A stretch of DNA of 64,000 nucleotides from Piscicola geometra (GCA_943735955.1 OX030955.1:5401269-5465268), one strand, 5' to 3'. Positions 25,101 through 38,033 are shown, counted from the stretch's first letter. Notes: generated from the sequence alone by a model not told the origin. Numbers and translations: made by a program.

Positions 25101-28100
25101 ATGTTCAGCATCTTATAATCTTTTTAAATCAAAATCTTAATCAAACTCAATATCTTAATTGTATGATTTTAAAAGTGAAATAAATCAATTCTATCATCGG
25201 AGCACACCTTCATGGTAAACGTTATCATCTGCATTCTGGACGAGCTCAAGCACGAAGTGGGTGTTTGTGGAGTAGAGGTCGGCAGCCAGGCGTTCGAGAC
25301 TCCTGCACAGACGGTCCTCCTGCTTTCCCAGCAAGACCTTTCCTTGTCCTTCCAGATGGATTCCCACTCCAAACTCTTCCATGCGTATCTTATTCACCAG
25401 CGCCTCCCAGTGCTTCGAGTCATCTGGGTCGAAAGAAGTTTCAACCACTTGAACCCCTCCTTCTTCTACAGTTTGTTTGGAGGTTTCTTCGGTTTTGCCT
25501 TCTAAAGAAGCCTCATTATTTTCAGCGACTTCGCCTGCTTTATCATTCTCTAACGATATTTTAGATATTGATTGTACAAGATTGAGATCGATGTCGCTTG
25601 AAACTTCTTTGCCACTACATTCGTCTGTCTCTTCTGAAACGTCTGTTGGTGCTTTGTTACTCTCACCAGATACCTTCTTTTCTTCTCCATCTCCTTTCGT
25701 TAAGACTTCCATCTTATCATTTTTCTCTCCATTAAACTGGTCAACTTCACGATGATTTTCTTCCTTTTCGAACGGCACACGCAACATCAACTTCTCTTGA
25801 AAGTTTCCCTCGTACCACTCCGGAATGCCTAGAGAAAGACCCAAATACTCTAAATAGTTCAGCTTTTCCATCTTCCCTCCAGCCGCTTCTTTCAGCATGG
25901 ATTTCGATTTGCTTTTTCCCATCAGTTCATCGAGCGTTTCAAGAAAAACCTATTGAATGTTAAAAATTCTTATTAAGTTCTATTCCATATTTTGTCGAGT
26001 ATAAACTGAGCACCTTAGAGATGACCAAAGGAGCCAGTTGTGCAGGCATACAGCACATGCACTCGAGCACGAACTCCACCATCTCCTTCTCTCCATTCCG
26101 CTTCACCTTCCGCACGTACAGACTCTCATTCGTCACATCATTCGTGTCACGCAAGTAGGTGCCCAAAAGGCCCGATTTGAGTTTTGTGGCGAAAACGCCG
26201 TCACTGAAGAAATCTAGACCTCCGTTCAGGACGATCGACGAAACCAGATGACCGCTTGTCGCATGCGCGTCCTTGATAACGAAATTTTTTAATGTTACAC
26301 TTTTTCGATAAAATTCTTACAGTATCACTAATAATCCAGAATTATTTTTAATATCTTAAATTTTCAGTTCATATTCAATTATTATTTGAAACAAAGAATC
26401 TTAAAAAATCAACCTCTTGTAAAACAGCTTGATAGAACGCCTCAGAACCACTGCTGAAAGCAAGTTTCAACAGCTCTCCAGGCTTAACTTCCAAAGCGAC
26501 AATTTCAAGATTGGCTTTATTAAGTTTGCGCGCATCACCCATCATTGCATCAACGCTTCTAAATTCCTGTCTGGCAGTGTCTGCCGTTCCATGCATCTTT
26601 CCATCCACACTACCCATCGTTCCACCGGTCATCACTACAACAACGTCGCTCAAACCAGCCCTCACGCCCCCCTTCTCAAGCACAAAGGTTTTCAGATCTC
26701 CGAACTGCGGTTCAAAGACCACCTTCCAATTGCTGAAGTGGTGCATGTCGCAGAGGAGTGGGCAGTTGTGCAGGCATACGAGCGCGTGCCATTCAGTCAC
26801 ACTGCCCAGTAGACCCACTTTTGAAAGACCGTTGCTGTGGTCGTAATGAGTTAGGGTCACCCGCTTAAAATTAAGGATATGAATCTAAAGCATTTAGGGT
26901 TTGAAGACTAATGGTTTCATTAAAAAATCAAAAAACGCTTGGAGTTACGGAAAGATTATTTGAACTTATTATATAAGTTAAAGTATAAAAAAACATGATA
27001 AAATGATGATCAACAGTACTTACAACTTCTTGCCAAGCAGAGCTTCTTCGTACACCACGTTCATGTTGGCTTTACTCACCTCATTTGAATTCTTCTTATT
27101 ACTTTTTTTCACAACATTTTTTATGTTTTCGTCCGCTTCCAAGAAACAGGCGTACTCTTTGAGATGATCGAACGAGTGAAAGACTGAAACGTCGCTTATT
27201 CGGTAGTGGTGGCAAAGGGCGTTCTGAGAAAAGATAAGAAGTTATCGTGGGCAAACAAACGAGAATGCATAGCATAAAAAAATTGATATTGAAAGTTATT
27301 ATTGAATAAAGGTTCATAGTATTTATTTGGGGTAATATTTCTTATAAAACTAATATAGTGCTATTATAATATTACTACTAAAGTATATAACTTATACTAC
27401 ACAGCGTAGTCTATCCTAGACTGAATTAGTTATACTGTAACAGTAATGTTTCCTTGGGATCAGCTTCACCTTGAAATGCTCTGCTCCGAAGTGTTGGCAC
27501 TGTTTCATGAAGTCCTCCATCTCAAGCAGGGAAGGAAGCAAGAGGGAGAATGAAGAAGAGGAGGAGCAAGTAACTGATGGTGACGATGACGACGAGGTGC
27601 CCAGGGATGTACCGGTGAGCGAGTTCAGTTGCTGGTATTGTTTTAACAACTCGTTAATTATTATTATTATTATTTACAGGATTATTATACTTCAAGAAAA
27701 TGTATAACCAAATATATTATATAAAATTATAAAATTAACTAATTTAATAATCACTAATCACTGAATAAATTATAATTGTTAAGTAAATACTAAATTACTG
27801 GAAACACAGCTACCAAACCTTCATAGTGCCTCTGTTATTGGTTACGAATTCCAAGAAACTTTTTCCCGAAAGTTCTGCAAACGTTTGCGCCTTCAACTCG
27901 AGCGTCAAGGCGATTTCAATGGCACACAGGTGATGCAGAGTGAGAGTTTCTTCGTTTTCGTGGTAGGTTCGCAAGATCAGTCTCACTAGTCTGTCTTCAA
28001 GCTCTGGAGATGGTGAAGGGTGAGTCGATTGAAAACGATTGGTTGGTTGGTTGTTGGTTGGCAGGCTGGTTGGTTGTTTGGTGTTTTAGTTGGTTGGTTG

Positions 28101-30805
28101 GTTGGTTGGTTGGTTGCTTTTTGGTTGGCAGGCTGATTGGTTGTTTGGTGTTTTAGTTGGCTGGTTGGTTAGTTGTTAGGCAAAAGTCGAGTTGGTTGGT
28201 TGCTTGGGAATTTACTGGATTAATGTATAAAGTGATAAAATAATCTGGTTTAAAAAAGTTAATAAATTTAATCTTACGATTAGCGGCCACGAGCTGTTTC
28301 TGGCCTTTGTTCTTCTTACTGGTGGGAGCATTGGAGCCCTGAGACTTTTGCTGCTTCATACTAGAAAACACTCTCATCACTTCGTCTTCCAACAGTCGAT
28401 AGTTGTGAAAACACAAGGCAATCTAGTTGTAAAAAGTTTTAAAAACATAAAATAATTAATAGAGCAAGTAAATCATAACGAATAATTCTAAAAAAGTGTT
28501 TAATATCTTAGTAAATACTTTTTTCCCATTGTTTATAAGTTTTTTTTACAAAGTTATGTTGAAAGACCATTAAATCGTTGCAAACTTTCAACAAAACCAA
28601 GTTTGAAACCTCGTTATCACCCATATATTTCAATCAATCAATCAAATCAAATTAATCAAATCAATTTCTATAGCGCTCTTCCCTCAAATTCAAGATCGTC
28701 AAAGCCTCATCAGACCACAAATTCGTTTGACCAACCTTGAAAAGACTACAAGTGGCATCGTCCTGTAGCAGAATACGTTTCAGATCGGACAAAACCAATG
28801 AATATCTTTGTTGCTGGTTTTTTGCATCTTTTCCATGAACCAGTTCTTCACACTTTTGAAAGAGAAACACAAGTCTGCTCATTAAACCATCCAGCAACTG
28901 TCTAGCGTCGAGGTCGAAAAGCTCTTGGCGTAGAATCACTGTACCTTCGTTGTGAGCTGTATTAGATCATTTTGTAACTACGATTATGACTAAGTAAAAC
29001 CATTTACTCTTTTATATTCATTCTCATTCTCATGCTATTCCCTAGAACCTTAACCAGCCATAACACTCACATGAAGGTTTAGCGTAGATGACAAAGTGCT
29101 TGAAGTTGTCAAAGGCAACCTTGAGTTCCGAAGTGAGGTCCTTGTGCTGTTCTGCGATTACGTCCTTCGTCATTTGACTCTTGTCTCTGGCGGCTTTCTT
29201 GACCGCCTGATTAAGAAGAGTTATCTCAAAAAAGAAACGATGCGTTAAAGGGAGAATGTTCGCCAACGCAGTCTTTTTAATACTTTATTCTTAACCCACA
29301 AAAGCACTAAAGCTTGATAAGATAGTAACCTGGATGGCCAGCGGTAGGCTGCTGATGCGGATGCCAAGCAGGTAGGGGTCTGAGACCTTGGTCTTCTTGA
29401 CCAGATCTTCCATGAACATCTCCAACGTTACCACGGCATTCCATTTTCCTTTTGGAATGTTTGGAAGAGGTGACTCGAATGATGGATGTATGTTTCACAT
29501 TTTGAATTATTTAAAATGTATAATGACTAATTTTATTGACTACATTTTTTCCCCAATATTTATTTTTTAATACTAAGTGCCGTAAAATACCAATATATCC
29601 GCACTCTTTAAAATAATTCAAATGTACGAAAACAAATAATTTCAAATAATTCTAAATGGTTCTATATTACTTAAATTTCTTTGCTCATTAGTCCTTCTAT
29701 TCATTAAATTAGTCGGGATAATGTTTAAATTTAGTCATAATTCTCTATAATTACCCCCATAGATATTCCTGTTTTTTTTTAGATTTCCGAACTAATGGCC
29801 CAAAAATCACCGTCATCTCAACTACTACTCAAATTAACACTAAATATATGATCAATGCCATCGTCATCGTCACTATAATTTATAGACTATAATTTATAAT
29901 TATAATTTATAATTACCCTGTTGCAAAAAGTGCAGAAGTCTGTTTAGTACATCGTCCGAAGTGATCTTAAAAACCTCATGACCAGGCGGCAACTGTAAAA
30001 ATCATCATCATCTTCATCATTGCCATCATCACCATAACCATAACAGTTATCATAACCATCATCATCATCGTCGCCATCATCATCATCATCATCGTCATCA
30101 TAATCATTATCACCATCGAAAATCATTATATAATTAAACTGTTTTTCTTTCTATATGATTCACGAATATGCACTTAAAGTCATTACCGATCCTCCAGTTT
30201 ATTATTATTATTTAATATCCTCCTCAAATATCCATTGTGTGAATTACATTTATTAAACTCTTGAGACTTTTGTTCCCATTGGTAAATAAAATAAATACAG
30301 TCTCTTTTGAGAAGTGTTTAACTTATAGAAGTTTTTTCAATATTCACAAATCCATTCAAAAGCTACTAGCCTGAGTGCAGAAGCATTCAAGGTTGAGTAA
30401 TAACGAACTATTCATCCCTTCGACTCATGACGTATATTTTTGGGCAAGTAAAAAAAAACCCGGATAAATACGCTTTGTCAGACGACAGTGAATTTTTTAT
30501 TTAAAAAATGAAAAAAACATAGGCATAGAATTAATATATAAATATATACACATACAATATCACAATTAAAATGAAAAAAAACAACAAAAATTTAAAAAGC
30601 ATCACAGCAAAAAGCATAGCAAATCATAAGCAACCAGAGCATCGTGTAATTCACCTTGAAGTATTCATACACCAATGGCAGGCACGTGAACGGGCCAAGA
30701 CGCAAGTCATCGAACGTCAGTTTCATCAGCCTCCTTGTGTAGCTCTCCTATGATGATCAGGGCTTTACTCATTGTCTAGATTATCATTTTCAAATGATGA
30801 AGATG

Positions 30806-30844
<39 letters not shown>

Positions 30845-31672
30845 GTGATGATGGTGATGATGTTTATTTAATATAGCGCCAAGAGTAGCAACTGAGGCGC
30901 TTGTTTGTAATTGATATCATTGTTAACTTATTTTCCCATTTAAACTGCTGCTTTTTAGTAAATGCTTGGCTAGTATAAAGTTATAATAAATTATTTATAA
31001 AGATGTTTTTAAAAAATGGATTAAGAATACATTTTACAACTTTGCAGAACATTTGAGTGCAACGCCACAATTGCAAGACACATGAATATTCACATGAACA
31101 GTGTTATTTGGTCCCTAAGTATTCAGCCTTTAATTACATTCTTTAAATTTATTTAATAAAGTTTTATTATAATTTTTTTTATAAATTTGATTTATTTAAA
31201 AAATAAATATTCTAATAAATGTATGTAGAAAATTATAGACTAACATAAAAAATTATTTATATTAAAAATAAATATTAATTTAAATAAATTTAAAAGATTA
31301 ATTTGTTTAAAAAAATTTATTAATAATATGGATAATAAATATTATTTATCTATTAAATGAAGATTTATATTTTTCAAACATAAAATGGAAAAAATGTATA
31401 TTGTGGTATATGGCCTAGTATGAATAAATAAGCTTAGGTTCAGTGAAAAATTTATTTACTGCTTCACTATTGTCCTATTAAATAGAATAAAAATTGAATA
31501 CCAATAAAACTCTTACATTTTAACATCAAATTAAATATGCATCAGGAATGTAAGGCTAAGTGACATTATGAACAGTTATTAGTTATTATTATTAATATCA
31601 ATATTATCTTTATTATTATTGTTGTTATTATCATTATCTTTATTATTATTGTTATTATTATCTTTATTATTA

Positions 31673-31706
<34 letters not shown>

Positions 31707-33052
31707 CATTATTGTATTCAATACCTCTTTCTTCTGCAAGTGTGGAAAACGATTGGGTTCTTTGAGTTTGGCATTGTCACAAAGGATTCCCCTGAGACAG
31801 AGGTCTAGTTCGTAGAGGGTACAAACGGCCCTGGCATTGACGTAAGTCTGCACGGTGAGGTTGACGCGGTTGAGGAGACGTCCCAGCTCATTGATGCACT
31901 TGATGTCGCCAATATTGCGAACGTTCAAATCAGATAGAGATTTCACTCTAGAAGTTAAATAAAAACATGGTTTAGTGATTGTATAATTGTTTTATAGTTG
32001 ATACATTTTAGTTCAAATATGATTCTAGTTTATGAAGCAGAGGAGAACACCCACTTGCACACTTCAAAGAGCTTCATTGCCACTGTTTCAGGACACACAT
32101 GTTGCTTGTCCTCAACCAATTGGGAGATGCAGCTTTCTGCCAGTCGGTTCAGCATCTCCTTGTCAACTTTTTGGAAATCAGTTTTGTTGCAATATAGTGG
32201 CGTCGTGAGTTGTGAAATAGGAAATGCAAATTTTTTGGGCTCTAGTAGGCTTTCTACCATACTCTTATGCTCTTCAAAACTCAAATTTTCTTCTGCTTTT
32301 ATGTTTACTTGAACTTGGAAGATTTTCTCATGAACTTTTTTTTCATCAGTTTTGGCAACTTGGCAGATCACTGGACTTGACTCATCACTAAATTTCATAG
32401 TGACTTTGTTTTTTTTAATGTTTGTGTCACTCTTTTGCATGATTAAATCACTTTTTTGATTGACCACACTACTAGTTGTAATGATGACATCACTATTTGG
32501 AATGATGACATCACTATTTGGAATGATGACATCACTATTTGGAATGATGACATCACTTTTTGAAGGAATTACATCATTTAAATAAAATCGATCAACACTT
32601 TCATTCAAACTTTCATCATTTTTATTTGAGTATATGACTTTTTCAGGTGGAATATTAATTTCTGAGAATTCAACTTGTCTGATTTCTGAATTTTTCTTTA
32701 AATTTTTTCCCTTCTTTTTAAATTCTGTTGCAATAGATTTCCAATTTTCAATTACTTTATTTTTAAGTAGAGAGTTATATTTTTCATATTTTTTTAGATA
32801 GTAAAACTCTCTACTATTAATAATCAACTTATGTACTTTTTCAGGACAAACACCCAAGAAAAATAATTTTTGTTTTTTTATATTAAATGGAAGATTTTTA
32901 GGACGATAACTGTGAAAAGACTCAAAATAGTTCCAAATATCATCAGCCAAATAAATGAATGGATCTTTTTCAAGCAATTCAACAGTATCTTTTTCTAACT
33001 GCTCTTGTGTATAATTGCTTTTATTAAACTCTACTTCTTGTAACGAAGCCAT
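15190..33052 (-). CDS. Giant NO VEIN/sacsin-like protein: GHKL ATPase plus C-terminal NOV (DUF3883) domain
   Basis: About 36 exons, close to 3,190 aa. Exons: 32055-33052, 31725-31947, 30655-30747, 29917-29992, 29330-29448, 29071-29272, 28736-28938, 28278-28422, 27819-28003, 27470-27520, 27080-27223, 26414-26863 (or to 26884), 26014-26271, 25208-25949, 24887-24948, 24655-24736, 24129-24516, 23674-23809, 23291-23422, 23100-23177, 22850-22919, 22531-22640, 22158-22302, 21877-21968, 21503-21661, 21104-21346, 20782-20963, 20407-20608, 19921-20072, 18084-19760, 17657-17910, 17395-17525, 16292-17191, 15935-16128, 15622-15687, 15190-15426. Exon phases agree at every junction except within 21877-21968, where one base appears missing. 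Start is the first ATG of exon 1 (MASLQEVEFNKS). ATPase motifs LELVQNADDN and GYIGQKGIGFKSVFRITD are in the middle, the NOV domain at the end. Least certain are exons 10, 12, 24 and 27. Cellular role in animals is unknown to me. Confidence 0.85.
22531..25949 (-). other. GHKL (Hsp90-like) ATPase region of the NO VEIN-like protein
   Basis: Exons 14-22. The N box is LAADLYSTNTHFVLELVQNADDN and neighbours, the G box GYIGQKGIGFKSVFRI. Further along are RIRLPLKD, then VFAFLPLRSYGFRFIVQGDF and DVPSSREDV, the strand pattern typical of sacsin/NO VEIN ATPase repeats. A charged low-complexity insert, rich in Glu, Lys and Ser, precedes the N box in exon 14, and a Glu/Gly/Asn-rich insert follows the G box in exon 17. 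Confidence 0.85.
28026..28195. repeat. TTGG-rich minisatellite in NO VEIN-like intron 8
   Basis: Imperfect repeats of GGTTGGTT with longer units that include TTGGCAGGCTG, present twice. It lies about 25 bp upstream, in transcript sense, of exon 9. Confidence 0.88.
30001..30125. repeat. ATC/CAT simple repeat at NO VEIN-like exon 4 acceptor
   Basis: Imperfect CATCATCAT on the plus strand. In transcript sense it is a GAT repeat ending in GATTTTTACAG, the acceptor of exon 4 (29992). Confidence 0.9.
30794..30862. repeat. (GAT)n microsatellite in NO VEIN-like intron 2
   Basis: GATGATGAT run with few interruptions, 47 bp upstream, in transcript sense, of exon 3 (30747). Confidence 0.92.
31590..31717. 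repeat. ATT-type simple repeat at NO VEIN-like exon 2 donor
   Basis: Imperfect TTATTATTG repeats. In transcript sense they start a few bases after the donor of exon 2 (exon ends at 31725). Confidence 0.9.
32474..32556 (-). repeat. 21-bp coding tandem repeat in NO VEIN-like exon 1
   Basis: Three exact and one partial copy of a 21-bp unit with ATGACATCACTATTTGGA on the plus strand. In the protein it gives repeats of the heptad SDVIIPN near residues 170-200 of exon 1, flanked by diverged copies (SDVIITT, SDLIMQK). Confidence 0.9.
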
Positions 33053-34749
33053 TTGAAAAAACAAATGATTAAGAGATACCAAAATCAAAAGCAATTTTAC
33101 GACTTCTTTGGAAAGTCCTTTCAATTATATATAGATACTAGTGAACCAAAGAAACAATTTAAATATATTTGTTAATCATTACTTTTCAACAAATAAAATA
33201 TTAATTTGTAATCAAAACTGTGAAAAAAATATTTATTTTGAATCATTCATCTGTAAAAATACTTTTTCCATTGTATATTAAATTTTTTAACACTAGAAAA
33301 GTATTTTATAATACGAAAAAAATGTTTAATTAAATAGTGACAAGTTATTTAGATACTTCTGGAGTTATTATGAAATCCAAGAAAGAAAGTTTATTATCTA
33401 AAAAGTTATTAACAAATATATTATTAATAAGGTTCTAGTTCTTTAAATAGTCCAACGAATTAAACTCACATAATCTAACAAAGTCATTAATGAAGTAACG
33501 ACCATCTGTAGAAAAACTGGTTGGCATAAATAAGCATAAACACGTGAAATTTCCAATAAAAAGTATATATTACTTATTATTATCAATCCTGTAGGTTTTA
33601 TTTTACTAAAAGGGGAGCGGGGATGGCTTAGATGGTAAACGTCGGATTTGCAACTCAATGGCTGCCTTTTCAAATCCCTGACGAACAACCGTGAACTATC
33701 ATGCGATGTTTGCGACGTATGCATTGAGAGATGTGTACGTCTTGAAGAGTGGCGCCCTTGGCGCATAACAACCATGTTTCTCAGAACCATTGTAAAATGG
33801 CCTGCGTCTGTCAGGCTGTGAATAAAATAGACCAAAAAAAGGCTTTCGTAATTGAATGATTAATTAATTTTATTAATTTTTTAAAATAATAATAAAAATG
33901 TATCTATTATTCGAACATTAATGATAAAAGTCAAGTTTTGACAGCCTACAATGAAATTCTTTAAAATTGAGAAAAAGGCCAATGCCCATGACATAATTTA
34001 AGATTATAGGAACACATTTACCTCGTTTTCCTATAAATTGCACATCTTATTATGAAACCATAGACTTTCTTTCCGTAACTGTGATGAAATTGTTAATTAA
34101 TCTGTAATACAATATTCTTTTTTATTCTTTTACGATTTATTTTTCTTATCTTTTTAAGCAATAAGTGCATGTGAGAATCCCAAAAATAGTTAATAATATG
34201 AATATTGTCTGTACTCTAATTATAAAAAGTTAATTGATTTGAAGTATAAATTTAAACTATTATATTTCTTGAAAAAAACATTCAATAGAGTTTAAAGTTA
34301 AATAATTTAAAATTTGCTAAAAAATTTTTTTTTAATTTTATTGTTTAAAATACATATGTTCGGACAGCCTTAATTTTAAGACACTTTAATTTTTTCACAA
34401 AAAAATTTTTTTCGTCTTTTGTTGATAATTTATCCATGTTAATACTTTTTTACATTATTCAACTAAAACTTTCTATTTCTTCTTTCTATAAATAACATTC
34501 TTCAAAAAAAAAAATTGTCTTTTTAGCTTAATCGTCAAAGACGTCTGAACCAGACGTTGAACAATTACAAAAACATAGGGTTCATTCAGATGACAAGAGA
34601 GAAGATTAGATTCTTTCTTGGAAATATATAAAACGTGGAACTTGAAAATGTTTCTTTTAGTCTGTAGATTTTCTTGGAAGAGGTGAACTTTTTTGGAATA
34701 GAAGGAAGTTTTAAGCACATATAAAAAAGTATTCTGGTCTACGTGAAAA
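33053..34749. other. Intergenic region between NO VEIN-like gene and NPF-A
   Basis: Divergent 5' flanks of the NO VEIN-like gene (minus) and NPF-A (plus). AT-rich apart from the tRNA-derived SINE-like element at 33611-33838. A TATAAAAAAG motif at 34720-34729 is only 21 bp before the NPF-A ATG. No other gene seen. Confidence 0.55.
33611..33838 (+). mobile_element. tRNA-derived SINE-like element
   Basis: A GC-richer island in AT-rich DNA. It has a pol III A box TGGCTTAGATGG at 33624-33635 and a degenerate B box TTTTCAAATCCC at 33667-33678, 31 bp apart as in a tRNA head, followed by about 150 bp of unrelated body and an A-rich tail (AATAAAATAGACCAAAAAAAG). Layout is that of a tRNA-head SINE. 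Only one copy is in the window, so repeat status is inferred. Confidence 0.55.
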
Positions 34750-35088
34750 ATGCCAAAAAAGCTGTTGATACTAATGGTGTTTTTGGTGTCTTTTGTTATC
34801 AGTTGTGAAAGTTTAAAACGCATGGAGCAGCCCGAAAGACCTGCGGAGTTCAAGTCTGTAGAAGAAATGCAGCGCTACATCGTTGAACTAAACGAGTATC
34901 TGCTTTGGGACAACATGCGCAGGTTTTCTTCATCTATGACTCCTTTCACCATCTTTTATAAATGTTCTATTACTTAGAAAAATAGTGGTTTGTTTTCTTT
35001 AATCCTGAAAAAATATGAATTTGAAATTGATTGATTTATTTATAATTATTTCAGATTTGGAAAAAGAAAAAGAAGCAACTTTTTTTGA
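34750..35088 (+). CDS. NPF: Neuropeptide F precursor, paralog A
   Basis: Secreted peptide precursor of 68 aa. Exons 34750-34922 and 35055-35088. Signal peptide about residues 1-19 (KKLLILMVFLVSFVISC). A KR site at residues 23-24 precedes the peptide, which begins MEQPERPAEFKSVEEMQRYI and ends LLWDNMRRF followed by GKR (amidation plus dibasic cleavage), 35 residues. The PxRPxEF start and Arg-Phe-amide end are the NPF/NPY signature. The intron splits the Arg codon before the final Phe, the classic NPY-family position. The end RRF differs from the usual RPRF. The precursor stops 6 residues after GKR, without the Cys-containing tail of paralogs B and C. It acts on NPF-type GPCRs, none of which is in this window. 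Confidence 0.93.
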
Positions 35089-38033
35089 CGGAATGGAAAC
35101 CACCGCTATGATGAAATATTAAATTATCTCTAACATTTATACCCATTCAGAGATATAGTAAAAATATATTAATTAATTGAATGAATACAAAAGTATACAA
35201 TAATTTTTTTCTAATTTATTTTCATTTTAATATGTTCAATTCCAATTTAGTCATTTATATAAATCTGAATTTAAACATTCAGAATAAATAGCTTTTAAAG
35301 AGATTAAATTAGATGTCATACTAAGCGAATCTGTTCTTTTGTGTCATTTGAGCGCATTGGTGCGTATTTTGAATTTTAGAAAAGTTGGCTCGAATGATTT
35401 TTTTCTTCTAAATGTTCTCTGGCTTCTAAGGATTCATAAAAGACATGGTTATTTATTATATGGCCGATGCCACTAATGCTACAAGTACATGGGTGAAAAA
35501 ATAACGTCTGAATTTAATTTGAGCTTAAAATAAATGTCTCTATTGAAGATAAATAAATAAAAAATGGTAAACTTGATAATAAATTGTTCTAATTTGTGAA
35601 TATATAAAAAGTAAAAACAATTATGTCATTTTCGGTCAAAATTAACAACAATTTTAAACGAGACATTATTTGACGAACTCATTGAAATACAGCTGGCATT
35701 CCATCTGCACCTGCCAGCACATACTTTCTAGCTTTATGTTCAAAACTTTAAAATGTATAATTAGCTTTTCTATACAATATATCTTAACAAATTAATACAC
35801 AACTTAAGTTTCGATATAATGATTTTTTATTGATTTTTAAATTGTATTATGTATTTAAATGATATTTATGCATTATATTAATAATCCAAAATCTATTGTT
35901 TTATAAAAATTAAATCTCAGAGCTTAGTTTTATTATATTGTATTATGCCTATCGTGGAGTTTGTGAATGTGGCAAGCTTAACTTTCGCTTATCTCTTCTC
36001 GTATATTGGATAGTATGATGTCATAGTATGATGTGATAGCTTCTTTGTTAGACGTTGTTAAGGATTGTTTGGTTTTGACTACAGCCTAACGACTATAGGA
36101 AATGGTTATAAGATAATTTAATAATGATTCTCTTACACAATAAAGTTTTGCAATTGAATAATAGACGTTCGCATAATAATGTGGTTGCGTTTTGAAGTCT
36201 TCATTTTCAAATTAGGATTTAATCTTATGCATGTCTAATGGCAGAAGTCACACTAGAAAAGCGCACTTAAAATTTAATTAGAGGGTTGAGTTAAAGTCAC
36301 ATTAAGTCAATAAATAACTTTTTCGCCAAAAAGTTATAAAAAACATTTTAAAAGATTTTTCAATGAAATTTTGAATGCTATTTTTTAAGCGGGTACTTTA
36401 AGGAGATTTTGATCCAGAATTGAAGAAAACAGCTTGGGTAAAACCAAACAAAATTGATGGGTTCTTAATTATAGGGTTAGGTTTGTGTTAATGTAAGATC
36501 ATAGGAAGAGTGGGGAATAAGGCGTTGATTTATGTGCGTGGCTGTTAGTTATGGTTGCTTGTAAATCAAATTTATATGGACTTGTTATAGATGCTTTGAA
36601 GAAATGCAAGTAATTAAGCAATCGTGCTCTGAAATGTAAATATTTTCAGCGAAGTGATCTCTAAAAAGAAAAGTAATTTGGGTCTTAACCGAGAAATGTC
36701 GATTAAGGAATACAAAATGTTTGAAAAAAAAATTTTCTGAAAAATAGTTAGGAAAATAACTAAAAACTACAGTTTTAAGAACATTTTCCGTATGAAGTAT
36801 CATTAAATCAAATTTAATACGTGCATGCGAAGTCATTGAGGACTAATAATCATTTTATAATATTTTTAGAACATTGGATCATTAAAAAAATTCTGGTTGC
36901 AGGCTTTAACCTCTATAACCAGATCTAATTATTTTTCTCTCAGCACTCTCACTGAGGGTTGTTATTGAAAATAAATCCATAATCAAGATCAAATGAATTT
37001 AAAAATTTAAAATTTAAAGCTTCTAGGGCATTTATGCCCGCTGATTGAGGATTTTAAATGCAAACTTGATTACTTAGCGGGTTGAAATTTACGTGCAATA
37101 TGCAATGTTTCTGCATAATCATGCATGCATGCATTCATTTGCATTTGAATGTATCAAGATATATGCTTATACATTCATACAAGAATACAGGTGAAATATA
37201 GTCACACATATAAATAAATGAACTTTAACCAAGGCAGATATATATGAAGTTTGTGATCGTGTATAAAGGCTTAAGCTTCGTTCTCACGAAAGTTTCTTTG
37301 TTACTATTGATTCATTTGATTGCATTGATTCGACATTTTTCCATTAGTGATTCGCAGAATGGTTTGTGGTTTCCATTAAATTTGTTATTTACTGTGAATC
37401 ATTCAGCATGTTATATTTTTGATTACTCTAAGTTTATAAACTAATTTTGATGCATAACACTTTCATGATATAAGAATATAAGCGTTTGCATATAGTCTGA
37501 TTTTAAGTGATTTAAATAGTAATTGTAGTTTATATTATTTGGCAATAGAATAAGATTAAAAATAATGGCTTAGTTCGAAAGTAGAACAATAAACTAAAAT
37601 GAGGAGGGTAGTATAGCTATGATCGTCGCGTGCCGGGTTCATTCGAAATATAATCGAATTAGTGGTATTATTAGAATTTATAAAAAAATTGGTTCAAAGC
37701 TATTTCAAATGATAATATAATCTTAAAAACAAGTTTCTTAGCTGTTTAGGTCCTAAACTTAACCATCATTTCAACATGCTTATCTTTCATTTTTAGTAAA
37801 AATTAATTTTTTTCTACGAGGCTCTTTAAATATTTAAGTTTGGTCTATAATCTATGAAAAAATTGAATTAATGGCTCTTTGCCTTGACTTTACAATCAAC
37901 TTCATACCACGCCTAGCATAAAACAATGGAACAAAGCATTTACAAGCGTTATGATTGCCTCAGTGAGGAAAATTCAAAATATATGTATATTTATCATTAG
38001 ATTAAATCATTAAAAGCTTCAAATAACGTTTAA
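35089..38033. other. Intergenic region NPF-A to C2-PDZ gene
   Basis: AT-rich. A polyadenylation-type AATAAA at 35283-35288 lies 195 bp after the NPF-A stop. A tRNA-like fragment with TAGTATAGC and GGGTTCATTCG occurs at 37600-37650 but is too short for a tRNA. I see no coding region; the reading frame at 37244-37444 has no recognisable features. Confidence 0.6.

Noticed and set aside
27521..27649. Ser-rich extension of NO VEIN-like exon 10
   Set aside because: In frame, but the stretch is a strong pyrimidine tract ending in TTGAG just before MEDFMKQC, so I read it as intron. Not certain.
33053..33124. Hydrophobic N-terminal extension (signal-peptide-like) of the NO VEIN-like protein
   Set aside because: It would need a TTG start; the first ATG is at 33052, and the upstream frame is probably 5' UTR.
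37600..37650. tRNA gene
   Set aside because: A-box and B-box-like motifs are only about 20 bp apart and no anticodon arm can form.
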